This document shows, one piece after another, positions 46,530 to 58,485 of a stretch of DNA of 64,000 bases. The notes under the pieces were generated by a model. The model searched no databases. It was given only the letters and a program-made list of their open reading frames with translations, and was not told where the DNA came from. Position 1 is the stretch's first letter. Every line of letters starts with the position of its first letter. The position numbers and the translations under genes were made by a program. Where the stretch lies: assembly GCA_025331565.1 (NCBI GenBank), contig JAFREQ010000061.1, positions 1,517,501 to 1,581,500 of the forward strand, given 5' to 3'. Source of the DNA: Holacanthus passer. Taxonomy: Eukaryota; Chordata; Actinopteri; Pomacanthidae.

Positions 46530-47880
46530 TGATGCTGAAACATCTTAAAGTTCACACGACCGTACGAGTTAATGACCAGATTTCAATATGTGAAATAAAG
46601 CACAGATTGTCTTCAGCGGCCTGTGTGGTTCTGCTCTGTCATTTGACCTTGAAGTATCGGAGCAACACACTCTGGAGTTTAGTGACTGGGAGTCCCAGGA
46701 CTACTGCATTTATCATTGAAATACTGAGCTGTCAAGTCACACTACACACCTGTCAGGAAGGGCTCAAAGGTACGGCTCCGGCTCCTCTCCTCTGTTGCAG
46801 TGCATGATTCTTCATTGCATTGCATAGCAGGGCCCATTCACCGTTGTTTTCAGCCATATGTCAACATAATTCATTTCCGCATGTGACAGCTCCTTACAGT
46901 GAGACACGGTGGCGCTACCAGTTCACAAAACCTTGTTTACATAACCAAGAGGTTGTGCCCGCCACCGTTTTCTGTTCATTTCTAAAATCACATCGCTGCA
47001 AAAATGTCCTGAAAAAGCTGCAGGTCAGTTGATTGGAAGAGAGGTAACTGACGTGGGACCTGACAGCTCGTTTCCACGCGCACTGCAGCGACGTTAGGGT
47101 TAAATAAAGGGACAATATTTTTCCAAACGAGCAAAGCGAGGCGCAGGAATTAGCACCTATAAGTGCAGAGACAACACTTTGTCATCATGCTTCTCATTGT
47201 GACATCTGAAAAGACCCACAGGTGCTGTAGAAAGTGACTGTGTTGTCATATTTCATTTAGGCATCCTTCTGCAAAGCTGTAATTGCCTAATTAGCTTGTT
47301 AATTAGGAGATTAGCATTTACTGATAGAGTGGCTTGCTCTGTTGTGATGAGAGTAATACAGATTAAGTGAGAAGTTATGGGTGCATGATTTCACAATTTC
47401 GCTGTCCACAAAGGAGGTCACAAATCATTAAAAGATTTGTGAAATCGCCACGTGTTTTACATCTGAAGACGATGCTCGTCTCTTCTGTCGGGACGGCGTG
47501 GAGGACGGTGGAAGAACCGACGGCGGCGGCCTGTCACACGGCAGCTCCTGGTTTGAGTGTCGCCTGTGTGAGCCCCCGTTGCTCGGGGAGCTCGGAGGAA
47601 ATGGCCGAACAGACGGTGCCAGAGACATTACTAACCCAATTATGAACATGTCTTTCATTTGGTTTGGAGACTTTATTCTTATTTATATCCTGGTATTTGT
47701 CGCTGGTGTCCGTGCGTTTTGTCTTCATTACGGTTGCACATGTGAAAGCAGAGAGAGGTAGCGTGAATATCTGTTGAATCTGCTCCCTGGTTTCGTGAAG
47801 CTGATATTGAAGGGACGGTGCCTTTAAATATTCAGATGCGTGTTTCAGATATCCAAAGTTCAGAATATCAGGCGTTGTGT
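46530..47880. other. upstream spacer with GC-rich patch
   Basis: Mostly unique. The patch 47480-47620 is GC-rich and supports open frames on both strands, but no domain is recognised. The homeodomain-motif palindrome at 47286-47307 is listed separately. Confidence 0.5.
47286..47307. promoter_or_regulatory. inverted CCTAATTA/TAATTAGG pair
   Basis: CCTAATTA (47286-47293) and TAATTAGG (47300-47307) are perfect reverse complements separated by six nt, with TAATTGCC immediately before. The element lies about 4 kb upstream of the pbx3 start codon. It is suited to a homeodomain dimer; function is inferred. Confidence 0.3.
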
Positions 47881-47888
47881 ACTGCAGA

Positions 47889-48302
47889 CAGTGGTGGAAG
47901 GACTCAGATCCTTGACTTAGGAGAAAGTAGCAGTACCACAGTGTAAAAAACTGCATTACAAATAAAGAGCATTCAAGAGTATAATCAGCAAAATCTACAT
48001 GAAGTATCAAAAGTCAAAGTACTCATTATGGATACTGATGCAAAAGCTTGTAATCAGCATTTTATTGTTATAACTAGTTGAGAAGGAGCCAATTTTAACT
48101 TTATATACTGTTGAGTTGTTTAATCCACAACGAGCTGATTGCATGTTTTGGATGTAAAATATTAGCTTTCATATAATATTAGTGGGGTAAAAAGTACAAT
48201 GTTTTCCTCTGACTTTTAGTGGAGCAAAAGTACAAAGCAGCGGGAAAGTAAAGTACAAGTATCTTTAAAGCTGTACTTGTACATTGTAACATCCCACCAC
48301 AG
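47889..48302 (-). mobile_element. hAT-like non-autonomous DNA transposon, full-length-like copy
   Basis: Begins CAGTGGTGGAAGGACTCAGA and ends CATCCCACCACAG, whose reverse complement CTGTGGTGGGATG resembles the start, giving imperfect terminal inverted repeats. The interior has the repeated AAAGTACTCATTATG, GTAAAAAGTACAATG and AAAGTAAAGTACAAGT wording of a very abundant fish element. The CAGTGGTGG end is typical of hAT elements, which make 8-bp target duplications; the flanks here agree only partly, so any duplication has decayed. No transposase is encoded. Confidence 0.7.
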
Positions 48303-49690
48303 GTTGCATTTACAGTAGTGAGCTTGAAAGGTAGATAACTATGCAGGAAATATTGCGTGTGCTAATGAGCGTTGTTAACTCCCCCTTAGGTTATTAAATC
48401 ATTTCAAGTGTTAGTGTGGGAGGTAAACTAATAAGAATGTTAAATGCACAATTAGAGAGCTGATGCATCTCCGACACGTTTGTGGGACAGGAGTGAATTT
48501 AGGGACTTTTCAGTGTGTTTATGGTTTGTTGGTCTGGAGCAGATAGAAAATATTTCTACCGTCTAAATACTAAATAGTCGATACACCAGTGACCTCAGCT
48601 GCTCCGCTTTGCACTTCATCCGTGTGTGTGACTGCGAAAGTGTACAGCAGGATGTTCCTTGAAAAGCCAACCTTTTGACCAATCCCAGGAGAGAAAAGTA
48701 TCACATCTGAGGAATCTGTTTCTTTAGGAAGTCGAGACAGATGTGAGAGATCAGGAGCAGGCAGTAATCAGGGGGGGAAGGTGAGAGGTACACAGCTACA
48801 CTGCTCGCCGCGATCAATCATACTATACTTGTCCTCCCTCGACTCTCTCGCCGTTACTGTCTCCACTGCATGCACTTCTCTCTTTGCTTAAAATTATTAC
48901 ACAGGCCATAAACCCAGAGAGGTGAGTGTCCTGCTAATGTGGGTACATGTAGTGGTTGCAGTAACCTTTAAGATTGGCCGGGGAGCGGCGGCGGCGGCGG
49001 CGGCGGCTTGGACACGGGCCATATATTGTGGTCAATACCAGAGACGAGGATTGACTTGAGGAGGCATTTTCAGGCCTTACGTTTTAATTGTCATCCAGGC
49101 TGCAGCACACATTGATTCTCTACCTTGATTGCAATGCTTTCGCTGCAAAATTCACATTCATTCCAAAGATTTTTTTTTTTTAACAGCTTTTTATGTGACG
49201 AAAGCTGCAGGACGTTGTTGTGGACGGAGACGACGCAGATCAGCTGTGAGAAATAGGGACGGATAAAAAAACATTTTCATGCAAACCATAAACATCAACC
49301 AGTGTTCAATGCATCTTTTAATATTCATTTCTTTTGAACATGTGCTGCTTCATTATTCAAGTCAAAGTTTAAATCGAAGCTAAACTGCGAACCCATTTTT
49401 TCAATCTAAAGTCATCAAAATGCAGCAGCTCCACACAACATTGACTTTATCTCACTTGCTTTATCTCCTTCATATATTTAATTGTAAAGATTTAAACATT
49501 AAATTTTACAACTTTTTTTTCCTCCCTTCAACATCAATTTGTCCGGTAATGAAGAGAAAATCTCCAAAGAGGTCAGAGTGTAGTGTGTCTAAATCACTGT
49601 GGCCAGACTGCCCTCAACTCAGCTGGAGTATTGACATTATGCCAGCTATGACACCATAACTCAGCCCACTGCGATGGTCATTTGATAAAT
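48303..49690. other. upstream spacer with GGC array
   Basis: Unique-looking sequence with a (GGC)n array at 48986-49007 and a T run at 49171-49180. A TGATTGAT motif is on the minus strand at 48813-48820. No gene recognised. Confidence 0.5.
48986..49007. repeat. (GGC)n microsatellite
   Basis: About seven GGC/CGG units in intergenic DNA. Confidence 0.85.
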
Positions 49691-49693
49691 GGT

Positions 49694-49724
49694 ATCATAA
49701 ATTGTTGACAAAACAATTTGTGAT
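49694..49724. repeat. imperfect palindrome (stem-loop)
   Basis: ATCATAAATTGTT (49694-49706) pairs with AACAATTTGTGAT (49712-49724) with one mismatch; the loop is five nt. It may be a structural element or the end of an unrecognised transposon. Confidence 0.6.
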
Positions 49725-50208
49725 GTATTATGTTACCGATGGGTTGTACTGCTTATCAAATCAAGTAATCTGGCAGGGCTCTCCATTCATCAGCAAAATG
49801 CAAGCGCTCGCCGTAGATAGTGATGACTTTGTTGCTTTGTCGACACACAGTTCAAATGTAGTGTTGCTGGAAGCAGGGAGAGCAGCTAGCATCAGAGTTT
49901 CATTATTTTTATGAGGCTCTTATGGAGGCGCGGTGTTGCCATCCTTTTTCCTCAATTGAGAGAAAGAGTGTGGTGTGAGCAGTATATTGTGCATTGTTCA
50001 GAAAGAGATGGTCTTATCCGAAAGTGTCGTGATACTGAAAATCTGTGGTGCGTGAAAGAATCGCAGGGTGCAAACAAACATCACAATTTGGAGGGAAAAT
50101 TAATGAAACAATAGTCAGGAGGAAGCATGATGGGTATTTTGCATGCAATGATCTCAGCGGTGACAAAGTTAAAGTTCAACATTTTGCTTTCGTGCCAAGA
50201 ATTAGGAA
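49725..50208. other. upstream spacer, no recognised feature
   Basis: Short frames only. It abuts the LINE 3' end at about 50,210. Confidence 0.5.
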
Positions 50209-50211
50209 AAA

Positions 50212-51850
50212 CAAGGCAAGTTTATTTGCATAGCGTCTTTCAATTATAAGGCCATGCAAAGTGATTTATATGAGACATTAAGAAGAGAAACACAAGGCAA
50301 ATAAAAAGACACATTTAAATTGGATTTCAGAGAGTAAAATAAAATAGAAGATAAAAATAGCTGAAATAAAAAACAGGAGTATAAAACTTGAAGCTGCATG
50401 ATGTTGAATTAAGGCATCAAACACAAAAGTCTTAAACCCTGATTTAAAAGCACAGAGAGTTGGAGCAGAGTTTTCTGTGAGTTTGTTCCAGATATGTGGA
50501 GCATAAAAACTGAAAGCTGTGTCTCCATGTTTAGTTCTGACTCTGGGGTCAGTGAGCAGGTCTGTCCCCGATGATCTCAGAGGTCTGGATGGTTCAGACC
50601 GAAGCAGCACGTCAGAAATGTGTTTTGGCCCTGTAGCTTTCAGTGCTTTAAAACATACAAACAGCATTTTAAAGTCAATTCTTTGACACACAGGAGGCCG
50701 GTGCAAACATCTGATATGAACTCCAGTGCCAGCGTTCTGAATCAGACTTTTTAGAGAGACCTGTGAAGACAGTATTATAGTCAGTCGAGTCTATAAATAT
50801 AAGAGATAAGATAAAGATAAGATAAACCTTTATTTGTCCCTCAGTGGGGAAATTTGCGTAAGAGACATAAGTTCTCTAATTCTTGATTTATTCTTAAGGT
50901 TGATTTTGCAATTATGTGGATGTAGCAGAGTCCTTGACAAGATTTCCAGCTTGGTTTGTTGTCTCCATTATTTCAGTCTTGTTTTTCTTTAATTTAAGAC
51001 AATTTGGCCTTTGCAATCATTAATATGTTGAATGCACTTTCTCAGTGTTTGTATGGAACCATAGTCACCTGGTGAGACAGTTATATAATTCTGTGTGCTG
51101 TTTGAATGAAAATGTTGAACAGAAGAGGGTCGAGAATGGAGCCTTGGGGAACTCCAATTGATTTTTCTACCCTCAGATGTACAATCAACCCAAAATAGTG
51201 CCCGTTTTTCAAACAGGACTTAGCTTTGTGCCACAAGTGCTGACCCAGTTTTCCAAGCTGTCTTGTAATATGTTGTGGTCAAACTGTGTCAAATGAGAAT
51301 GAGATGTAATAATACTGAGACTGAAACTTCTCTGTCTGCATTTAAGTGGATGTCCTTCAAGACCTTAACAAAAGCAGTTCTGACTGGAAAATATCAAAAC
51401 AACTGTTTATGGACAGCCGTTCAATGACTACAGAGAGGTCTGGTGTGGGGCAATAGTTGTTCATGAGTGAGGTGTTAAGATTATTTCTTAAGAATGTCTT
51501 TAACCATAGTGTTCAGGGCCTGTGGGAAAAAGCCTGAGAGCAGCAGATCTGATGTCGTTCAGCTAAAAACACTAGATGAGGCCTGTGGGTAGAAAATCAA
51601 GGCGGCAGGATGAGGACTGCAGGTTTCACAGTGGACAGGATCAAAGTGCGTCATGCTAATTGAGTTTGTCTTCAGTGGACATGAGACACAACCGATGTCT
51701 GATTTCGAGGTAATGACAGCTCGTCGAGTTTCCTGAATTTTGTCAGTGAAGAAGGAAGAGAGGAGACGTTTGATACAACTCTCAACCATTTCTTTAAATT
51801 TAATAGATGTTTCACACGTTTCTGCAGCACAAAAACTAGAACCCAACAAT
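50212..51850 (-). mobile_element. 5'-truncated, decayed L2/Rex-type LINE
   Basis: Read on the minus strand, several frames give the C-terminal half of a non-LTR reverse transcriptase in the right order. These are FFTDKIQETRRAV and MTHFDPVHCET (about 51,650-51,750), the fingers/palm segment GVPQGSILDPLLFN (51115-51156), KNKSRIRE (about 50,880-50,900) and VFTGLSKKS (about 50,750-50,780). A 142-codon frame at 50278-50706 then holds CQRIDFKMLF, SEPSRPLRSSGTDLL and APHIWNKL. It needs several frame changes and has in-frame stops, so it is dead. The 3' untranslated end (50212-50275) has the usual TATGCAAATAAACTTG ending. A second element interrupts it at 50804-50858. Confidence 0.85.
50804..50858 (-). 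mobile_element. retroelement tail inserted in the LINE
   Basis: The minus strand reads GCAAATTTCCCCACTGAGGG, then ACAAATAAAGGTTTATCTTA with repeated TTATC tail units. This breaks the LINE reading between KNKSRIRE and the TRLTI/DYNTVFTGLSKKS segment. It is the same element end as at 46484-46528 and in the same orientation, and therefore a later insertion, possibly with a small deletion of the host LINE. Confidence 0.6.
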
Positions 51851-54030
51851 TGTAGACTAGTTTTAAATAAACAACCTTTTTCCTACAACTTGTTCCAGAT
51901 TCTTCAGTAGAAACATCGATAATATGAGCTTGAAATTTCAGTATTAAGGAGTTGTTTTTTTTTAATGTTTCATTCTGACACACTGACACAAATGTCAGGC
52001 AGCAGTTGAGACAGTTGTTTTCCCCCTTTCCAAACATTTGTCATCCTTTATTTCTCATGAAAACACGGCAGATAGAAAATAATCCCGTTGTACCTCAACA
52101 ACTCGACGGTGAGTTCATTAATGTTGGAGTGCTGACAAGTCGTGGTGCAAATGCGACCACCAACAGCTGTCTTTTTTTTCTGTTTAGTGTCCTGAATGGA
52201 GAACTCAAAGAGAAGGAAACAGAAAGAAAGCAAGAGGAAGATCAGGTGCATCTCAGCAGTCGGCCTGCTTTCTGTAATCAGCAGCGTTTTAATAAATGCT
52301 AAAAGCAAAAACTCTTTATTTTTAGCTTCTGTGAAGATTACACTTTTTATTGTCAGCCTTCTTCAAACATGTCCAGGTGAACACGTCTGTCTGTGTCCCG
52401 CTCGTCTTGTTAGCGGCACATTCATGTGAAACATACGCTACAATATTTATGAAGTACACCGTCATGCAGCCCGAGCTACAGCCAATTTTCAGCTGAGATA
52501 TTTGATCTTAAAAGCCAACGCTACAGAAGCCTCGTGCTCTTGATCAAGAAACAATGTTGTGTCTTTTCATCATCTTTGCTCGAAGTCGCTTGTCCATCCT
52601 CTGTCTGCCAGTCGTGTTTGCTTGGCAGTGGGCGACCCCCGGGCTTCAAAGATACATTGAAGTTCTGCAAATAATCTGTCAAGCTCGGAGACCAACGACT
52701 ACGACAACATCTGTCCGGCACATCTCGACAAACCTATTCATGAAATGCACCGTTTGTTGTTGACATGATGGAAAATGTTTGTTGTCATCAGAGTATTTTA
52801 GCGCGGCGAAGCCCTCGAACACAACACGCTGCTCAGTCCTTATCATTGTTTTAGAGCGGTTTGTCGAGGAAAAGGGATTAGATGACCCACTGGTTTGTGA
52901 CATTTAGTATCCGCTATCTCACTGAGGAGGCGATAGGATTTATGAAATGGGTCATACACATGCACATGAGTCTTACTTAAGCCTCCCGTTAAAGCCACAT
53001 GACCTTAAGAGAGAGGGAAAACGTATCACTGGAAAATGCTAATGTGGTGCATTTGGTGCACATTAATTCTGTGCATGAATACGACACATATTTCACTTCG
53101 GGAAAAATAAAAATGGAGCTTTAGAGCGATGCGTTCTTTTCTCTATCTTAAACATTAAGGGAATCTGCTCTTTTGCAATTAGGCCCACACGTAATTTGTT
53201 AACTGGTGATATCATCGTGGCTATAATTATTTTTCTTGTGATGATATGTGAATTAGGGAAAATTGCTGATTTGAAGGGTTTTCGGTGTGTCAGCGGGAGC
53301 ATCTTGGAATTCAGTAATTATACCGTGTGTGAGTGTGTCAGTCCCCTGGAGGCCGGTGGAAGTTAGTGAGCCTGCTAGAAGAAAGGTTTGGTTAGAGATG
53401 TTGTGGATTTACATCAGCAGCACCTGACTTTCATGTGTTTGGTAAAAATTATTCCACGTTTTATCTCGGCTGCTGCACCAATTTCTCTGCAAAGAGTGCT
53501 GCACTAAGTTCTCAAGGTTAATGCTTCTCGGGAGCCTTTACCTCTGGCCTCCTGTGCAGATCACCGCAATTAGGCTTTTCACTTGTGAATTAAAACTGCT
53601 TGAAACGCAGAGGTCAGCTTTCATCATCTGACCACGTGCCCCCGAAGAGGAAGATAACACAGAGTTCAAAAGGTGTCATATTACAGAGCTCGGATTATAG
53701 TGAATTCTGAGAGGTGAATAATTTGACGTGCACGCTCGGGGTTTTTCTCGCATATGTGCACATATTCGGGGTCTTTCATTCCACACTCACCTTGAACGCA
53801 ACCCAGTCCAAAAGAAGCTGCATACGTGTGGTACTAATTTATGATCCCAGTAATGCTTTGATCATGTTCAGTGGTGATTCTTCTTTAAAGCTCTGAGGGA
53901 AATATTTGGCACTTCAGCCATGTTCACCAGCTACTTGTTGTCTGTGTGTGGTTTGGTTCTGGGTGGGTAGTGTAGAGTGGGTTTTTAGAGCCATTTAGTG
54001 GAGAACAGCTGCTGAAAATGCCCAAACAGT
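51851..54030. other. upstream spacer, no recognised feature
   Basis: May begin with further degraded LINE sequence (to about 52,000). The rest is unique-looking DNA with short frames only. Confidence 0.5.
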
Positions 54031-54034
54031 AAAG

Positions 54035-54655
54035 GTGCAGAGTGAAAATCAAATACAAATGATCAAAAGTCGTCTCAGGAAGACAGGCCTAGATGTCTGT
54101 ACTGCAACAGAGACTGAACGATCTGGACGTCTGAGCCGGGGTTATATACTGCAGGGCTTGATCAGGAGATCAGGTGCAGGTGAGAAGAATCAGCAGCTGC
54201 AGAAGATCAGATGGGCAGGTAGGAGGAGGGAACCCAGAAGTCCACGCCCAGCAACACGGAGACAGACTGAGACACACATGAAACACTGGGGACGGAAAAC
54301 AACAGGAAACACAAGGAAAGAGACTCTAACAGGAAAAACATACAGCAAATTAAATAGAGAGCATGAAAAGGAAGAAGGAAAAAAGAAGAGATTTAAAGGA
54401 GGATATGGAACTTGCTCGTCTGAGATGTCTGTCAGTCCAAAACAGAAAATCTTTGGTTTAAAACCAGAAACTCACGTTGAGTCTTTGAACGCAGCATTTC
54501 AACATCTGTTGTTCTGTGGCATCGCAGGTTCGTTTGCTTATGAAATGAAAAATGATAACGGAGGATTAAAAGGAAAAAGTGGCTTCAACATAACGTTAGA
54601 AAAAGTGATTGATGGAGACGACGCTAATAAGATTGACTTCAGTTGCAATTAACCA
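54035..54655 (+). other. 205-codon open frame, probably not a gene
   Basis: This is the longest open frame in the window. Its first two thirds are very rich in Arg, Lys, Gln and Thr, with no domain, signal peptide or membrane segment that I recognise. The stretch 54100-54330 (GGTTATATACTGCAGGGCTT, GATCAGGAGATCAGGTGCAG and later GAAACACAAGGAAAGAGACT) resembles promoter-end sequence of fish dispersed repeats. I favour an unclassified repeat rather than a protein-coding gene. There is no evidence for splice partners. Confidence 0.3.
54606..54615 (+). promoter_or_regulatory. exact PBX-HOX site TGATTGATGG
   Basis: A perfect match to the classic bipartite PBX-HOX sequence, about 11.3 kb upstream of the pbx3 start codon. 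One exact 10-mer in 64 kb could be chance. Confidence 0.25.
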
Positions 54656-54659
54656 CTCT

Positions 54660-57600
54660 AACCATGCGTCTATTGATATTCTGAGAAAATAGTGCACGTT
54701 GTAATTCAAAGTATCGGACGGCTGCTGCGGAGCTGAAGATGGAGGCTGCGAGAGGAGAGATAGCACAAATAAGTTCTGTTGATCAGAGACAATTTTTTGT
54801 CATTTCATTGTACTGTGACATATCTTTCATTAAGGTTTAAGCATTAGATTAAACCAGATCCAGTATCCAATAGTAATTAACTTGAGTATATCGGGAGGCC
54901 ATTATTCACATTAAAGTAACCTTTTAATAGCTGAGCCTTTAACTCCACTGCAGGTAATGACTTTAAAGAGTGCTTATTAAAAGAGAAATGGTAATGAGCT
55001 TTAATAAAGCAGAACAACTTTGAAATGAAGAGCGCTTTTCAATAGAAAAGGATAGAAGGATTGAACCTGTGATTCCATTAACGAGACTAATGATTCTTTA
55101 TCAGGCCTCTTATGTGTACATGGAGTTAACATTAACAGTGATTGAGGACGGGTCTCAGTGAAAAGATGGGCCTTTTCATTGCCCTTTAAAAGATCAGATA
55201 AGAGGAAAAAGAACTTTGGTAATTTAAATCATTGAGAATTGATAACACGAGTCCCGCGACCTCAAACTCAGCGAGCGGAGCCGAAATCTCCTTCAGCACT
55301 TATGGACTGTAACAATACAGTACATCTGTAATTATAAAATGAATCTGTCTCATTATGTGTGAAAATGAACCGAGCGAACGGAAGTAGATTAAGTGATACG
55401 AGAGTCAAAATTTGGCTCGGAAAATGTGCAGCGTTTTTCAATTTTACGTTGCTGCCTGGAAATGTGATGAACACAGCGCGAGGAGCTTCATATGTGCATG
55501 AAATTAAATGCGTGGATTTGAAAACGCATTGTTTGGACAACAATAGGTTTTCACATCAAGTCGAGACTGAGAGAGGAGCCAAAAGGCAACAAGGTGGAGA
55601 AGACAAAGAATTTAAGAAACACAGGGACAGAGGGAATGGAAATAATTAAATCAATCTTTGGCGAGCAGCTGGAGCAGGACTCCAGCTGACAACAGCACCT
55701 GGGTGTGCAGCACAGGCTGCCTGGGGCTGAGCTGCCCCCCCCACCACCACCACCACCACCACCCCCCCTCCCTTCAAAGCCCCCTAACGGCCCCCGGCCC
55801 CTGCTGGAGCTCTGGCTGCTTCCTCCAGCCTTCGCCTCCGTGTTTTCAGACAGAGGCGGCGGCGTCACTCTGACGCTCGCCGACTAATTAAAGAGATGAT
55901 TTGTGAAACGCCGTCTTTTATTTTTTTCAATTAATCACCAACACAAAGCCGTAAAACCCATCATCTAAAAATATTCCTGTTGGTTTGTACCTAATAGATT
56001 AAGGTGCATTAAAGAAGCGACGGGATGATCTATTTAAAACATGGCGACCGAAAAGGTTCAGACCTCCCAATATTTTTAAGGCCTGTCAATCCGTCGGACG
56101 CGTCAGCATCACAATACAAACGACTCCCTCGCGCTATTAGTGACAACGACTTGCTCCGTGTTCGTACATCACTTCGCTTTCTTTAAACAGAAGCCAAACA
56201 TACGTGCCTAAATGAATGACTGCGCGCTTCTCAAACAAATGCCTCCCTTCCTCCGTGTTCCTCCTCATCTCAACATGTTTTAATTAGTGGTGAAAAATGA
56301 GTTCATTTGGAAGATAAATAACGTGAGCTGTGCGTGTCTGTTTTTGGTTGGCAGGGCTAAAGACGGGTGTTTTTCACCCCGTCCTCACAGAGAGAGGAGA
56401 GAGAGACATTTGCATAGTTTACGAAGCTACTTAAACGATGATGGTTTCATAATCCTTTAAAACAATATAAAATTATAGAGGAGGCGGCAAATAAAATAGT
56501 GATGTTTGTGGAAGGGATTTATTGAAAACATTCTCAAAATATTGCCATATGTCGGCAAAATATCGCAGCTCGATTAAAATGTTAGTTAATGGCTCAACGC
56601 GATGACGAAAAGTAAACAGTCATTCTTTAGCTAACTTGTTTCTGTCATTGACTCAATGTGTGAGAAGACATTTTTAAAGCAGCAAACACTTTCTGGAGTT
56701 TCTGTTACCACAATAAAGGGGATAGCTGATATTGAAATAATTCATGACTCCAACATTCAGTATGTTTGGAAGTGTTTGAGCTGTTAATTGTTCGACTCTC
56801 CTCCAGTGAAGCCTTTCAAGTTTTCCACCTTGAGGAAATGCCCTCGGCTCTTTTCCACATTTTGCCCGGGACCATTTTCTTTATCTGAGCTCAAGCGGCT
56901 CAAATATTCTGCATTTCGTTGTGAAAGTTTCTTATTTCGTCTTCATTTTCTAAAACAACTTTACTGCAGAAGAAATTGCACATATCATCAATAAATATTT
57001 ATTCAGTGTTGGTGGTGAGCAATGGGTGTGAACTCAGGTGTAATTTGGTTTCAGTCTATCAAGATTAATTTTGTCAGGAACATGATGAATGCAACGCGGG
57101 CCGACGCTCCGATGCATCAGTGTCACTCCAGATGAGATTTTTCACGGGAGTTGAGAGTTTCTAAGATTAACTGCAGTATTAGTCAATGTTTTTGGGATAA
57201 GGCTTCACACTAATTTAGTGAAGAGCAACAACCTGCGGAGGAGGCTCCATTAGCAATGACAATGAACTACAGCTCTGGTGGGGAAATCTGATTAACGCCG
57301 CTTGCTGGAATTGTGAAGTCGTTTTCGCTGGTTGGGCGATAATTCCACATTTGCAGGAATACCGGGCCATAAAAAAGTGCCTTTGTCCATGCCAAAGTCT
57401 CTCTTTGCTGGAGTATTGTCATATTTCACGAGTCCCCCAGACACTAAATTTATAGATCGTGTACGTCAGGGGAACACAGCGCAGCAACACATCTGAAATA
57501 TCAGATCAGAAATATGTTGGATCTTATTTGTGAAGCAATGAAACGTGCCAAATTTCAAACACTGTAAGATGAGCGTTCCTTAAATATCTGTTCTCATCGG

Positions 57601-58485
57601 GATCTGAGCACTTAACAGCACGAACAAATCCGTCCTGCTCTCTGTTTTAACTTTATTCACAATGTAGGATTGACCTTTCACTACGAAATATCTCTTCATT
57701 ATTCTCCTTTTCTCCAGGAAGTTTCTCTATTGAGATCAGATGTTCTGAATATATAACACTGACATGCTGCTGTCAGCATTGATTTCCATTTCTCACAGAA
57801 ATATGGTGTTGAAATCCTCTCCAGGCAGATAAGTATCTTTACACATGACTGCCAGATTTGATTGCCTTCTGTAAAGGGGGCCGTATTCGAGTCACTCTCA
57901 ATGCACGCCACAGTACATTGTATTCTTCTTCTGTTATCCCGTACTATGCCCCTCGCGGAGCCCTCATCTAAATAAGAATATTTCTTCCATGCTTGGCTGT
58001 CCTCAGAAGGATTGGTGTGCAGCAGGGCTCAGTTGTTGGATGTACGGCGGTGGGTGGGGGTGGTGGTGTTGGTGGGGGGGGATCCACTCTCTGCTCACTG
58101 TAACGGAACATGTGACCTTACCAAACTGGAGATGTCGACTCGCATCGCTATAAGAACTGTTTTTTTTTTATGTACTGTGCACTTAGGATGTCTGTTTCCT
58201 CCTGAGATATGAGAAGTCGTACGAGAACCAAACCAGAGATCAACCTTTAATATCAACTGCAGCGATTGTACTTAGAGTTGGTTTATTTCTTGTCTTTTTA
58301 GCTTTTTATTTGTTTGCTCTGTCTATTTGATTTATGTCTCTGAAGGTGAATCCAGGTAAAATCATAATCCCCTGAGGTCATGAAGTAAATATATACCAAC
58401 CACAGGAAGGAAGGGATGCTTAAATTACATTAAATACATTTTGAACATCTTTCCAGATGTCAAATATTGTGTAGCTTTAAATGAT
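54660..58485. other. upstream spacer with short CCA and G-rich tracts
   Basis: Unique-looking intergenic DNA. A C-rich/(CCA)n tract lies at 55734-55770 and a G-rich tract at 58048-58081. Proline-, histidine- or glycine-rich frames over them are artefacts. No gene is recognised. Confidence 0.5.
55734..55770. repeat. (CCA)n flanked by C runs
   Basis: About eight CCA units between C-rich flanks; simple-sequence DNA. Confidence 0.85.

Noticed and set aside
47367..47761. Possible GC-rich exon or pseudogene
   Set aside because: Frames on both strands have no recognisable domain and no clear splice sites.
55551..55887. Glycine- or proline-rich frames
   Set aside because: They are translations of the CCA/C-rich simple sequence.
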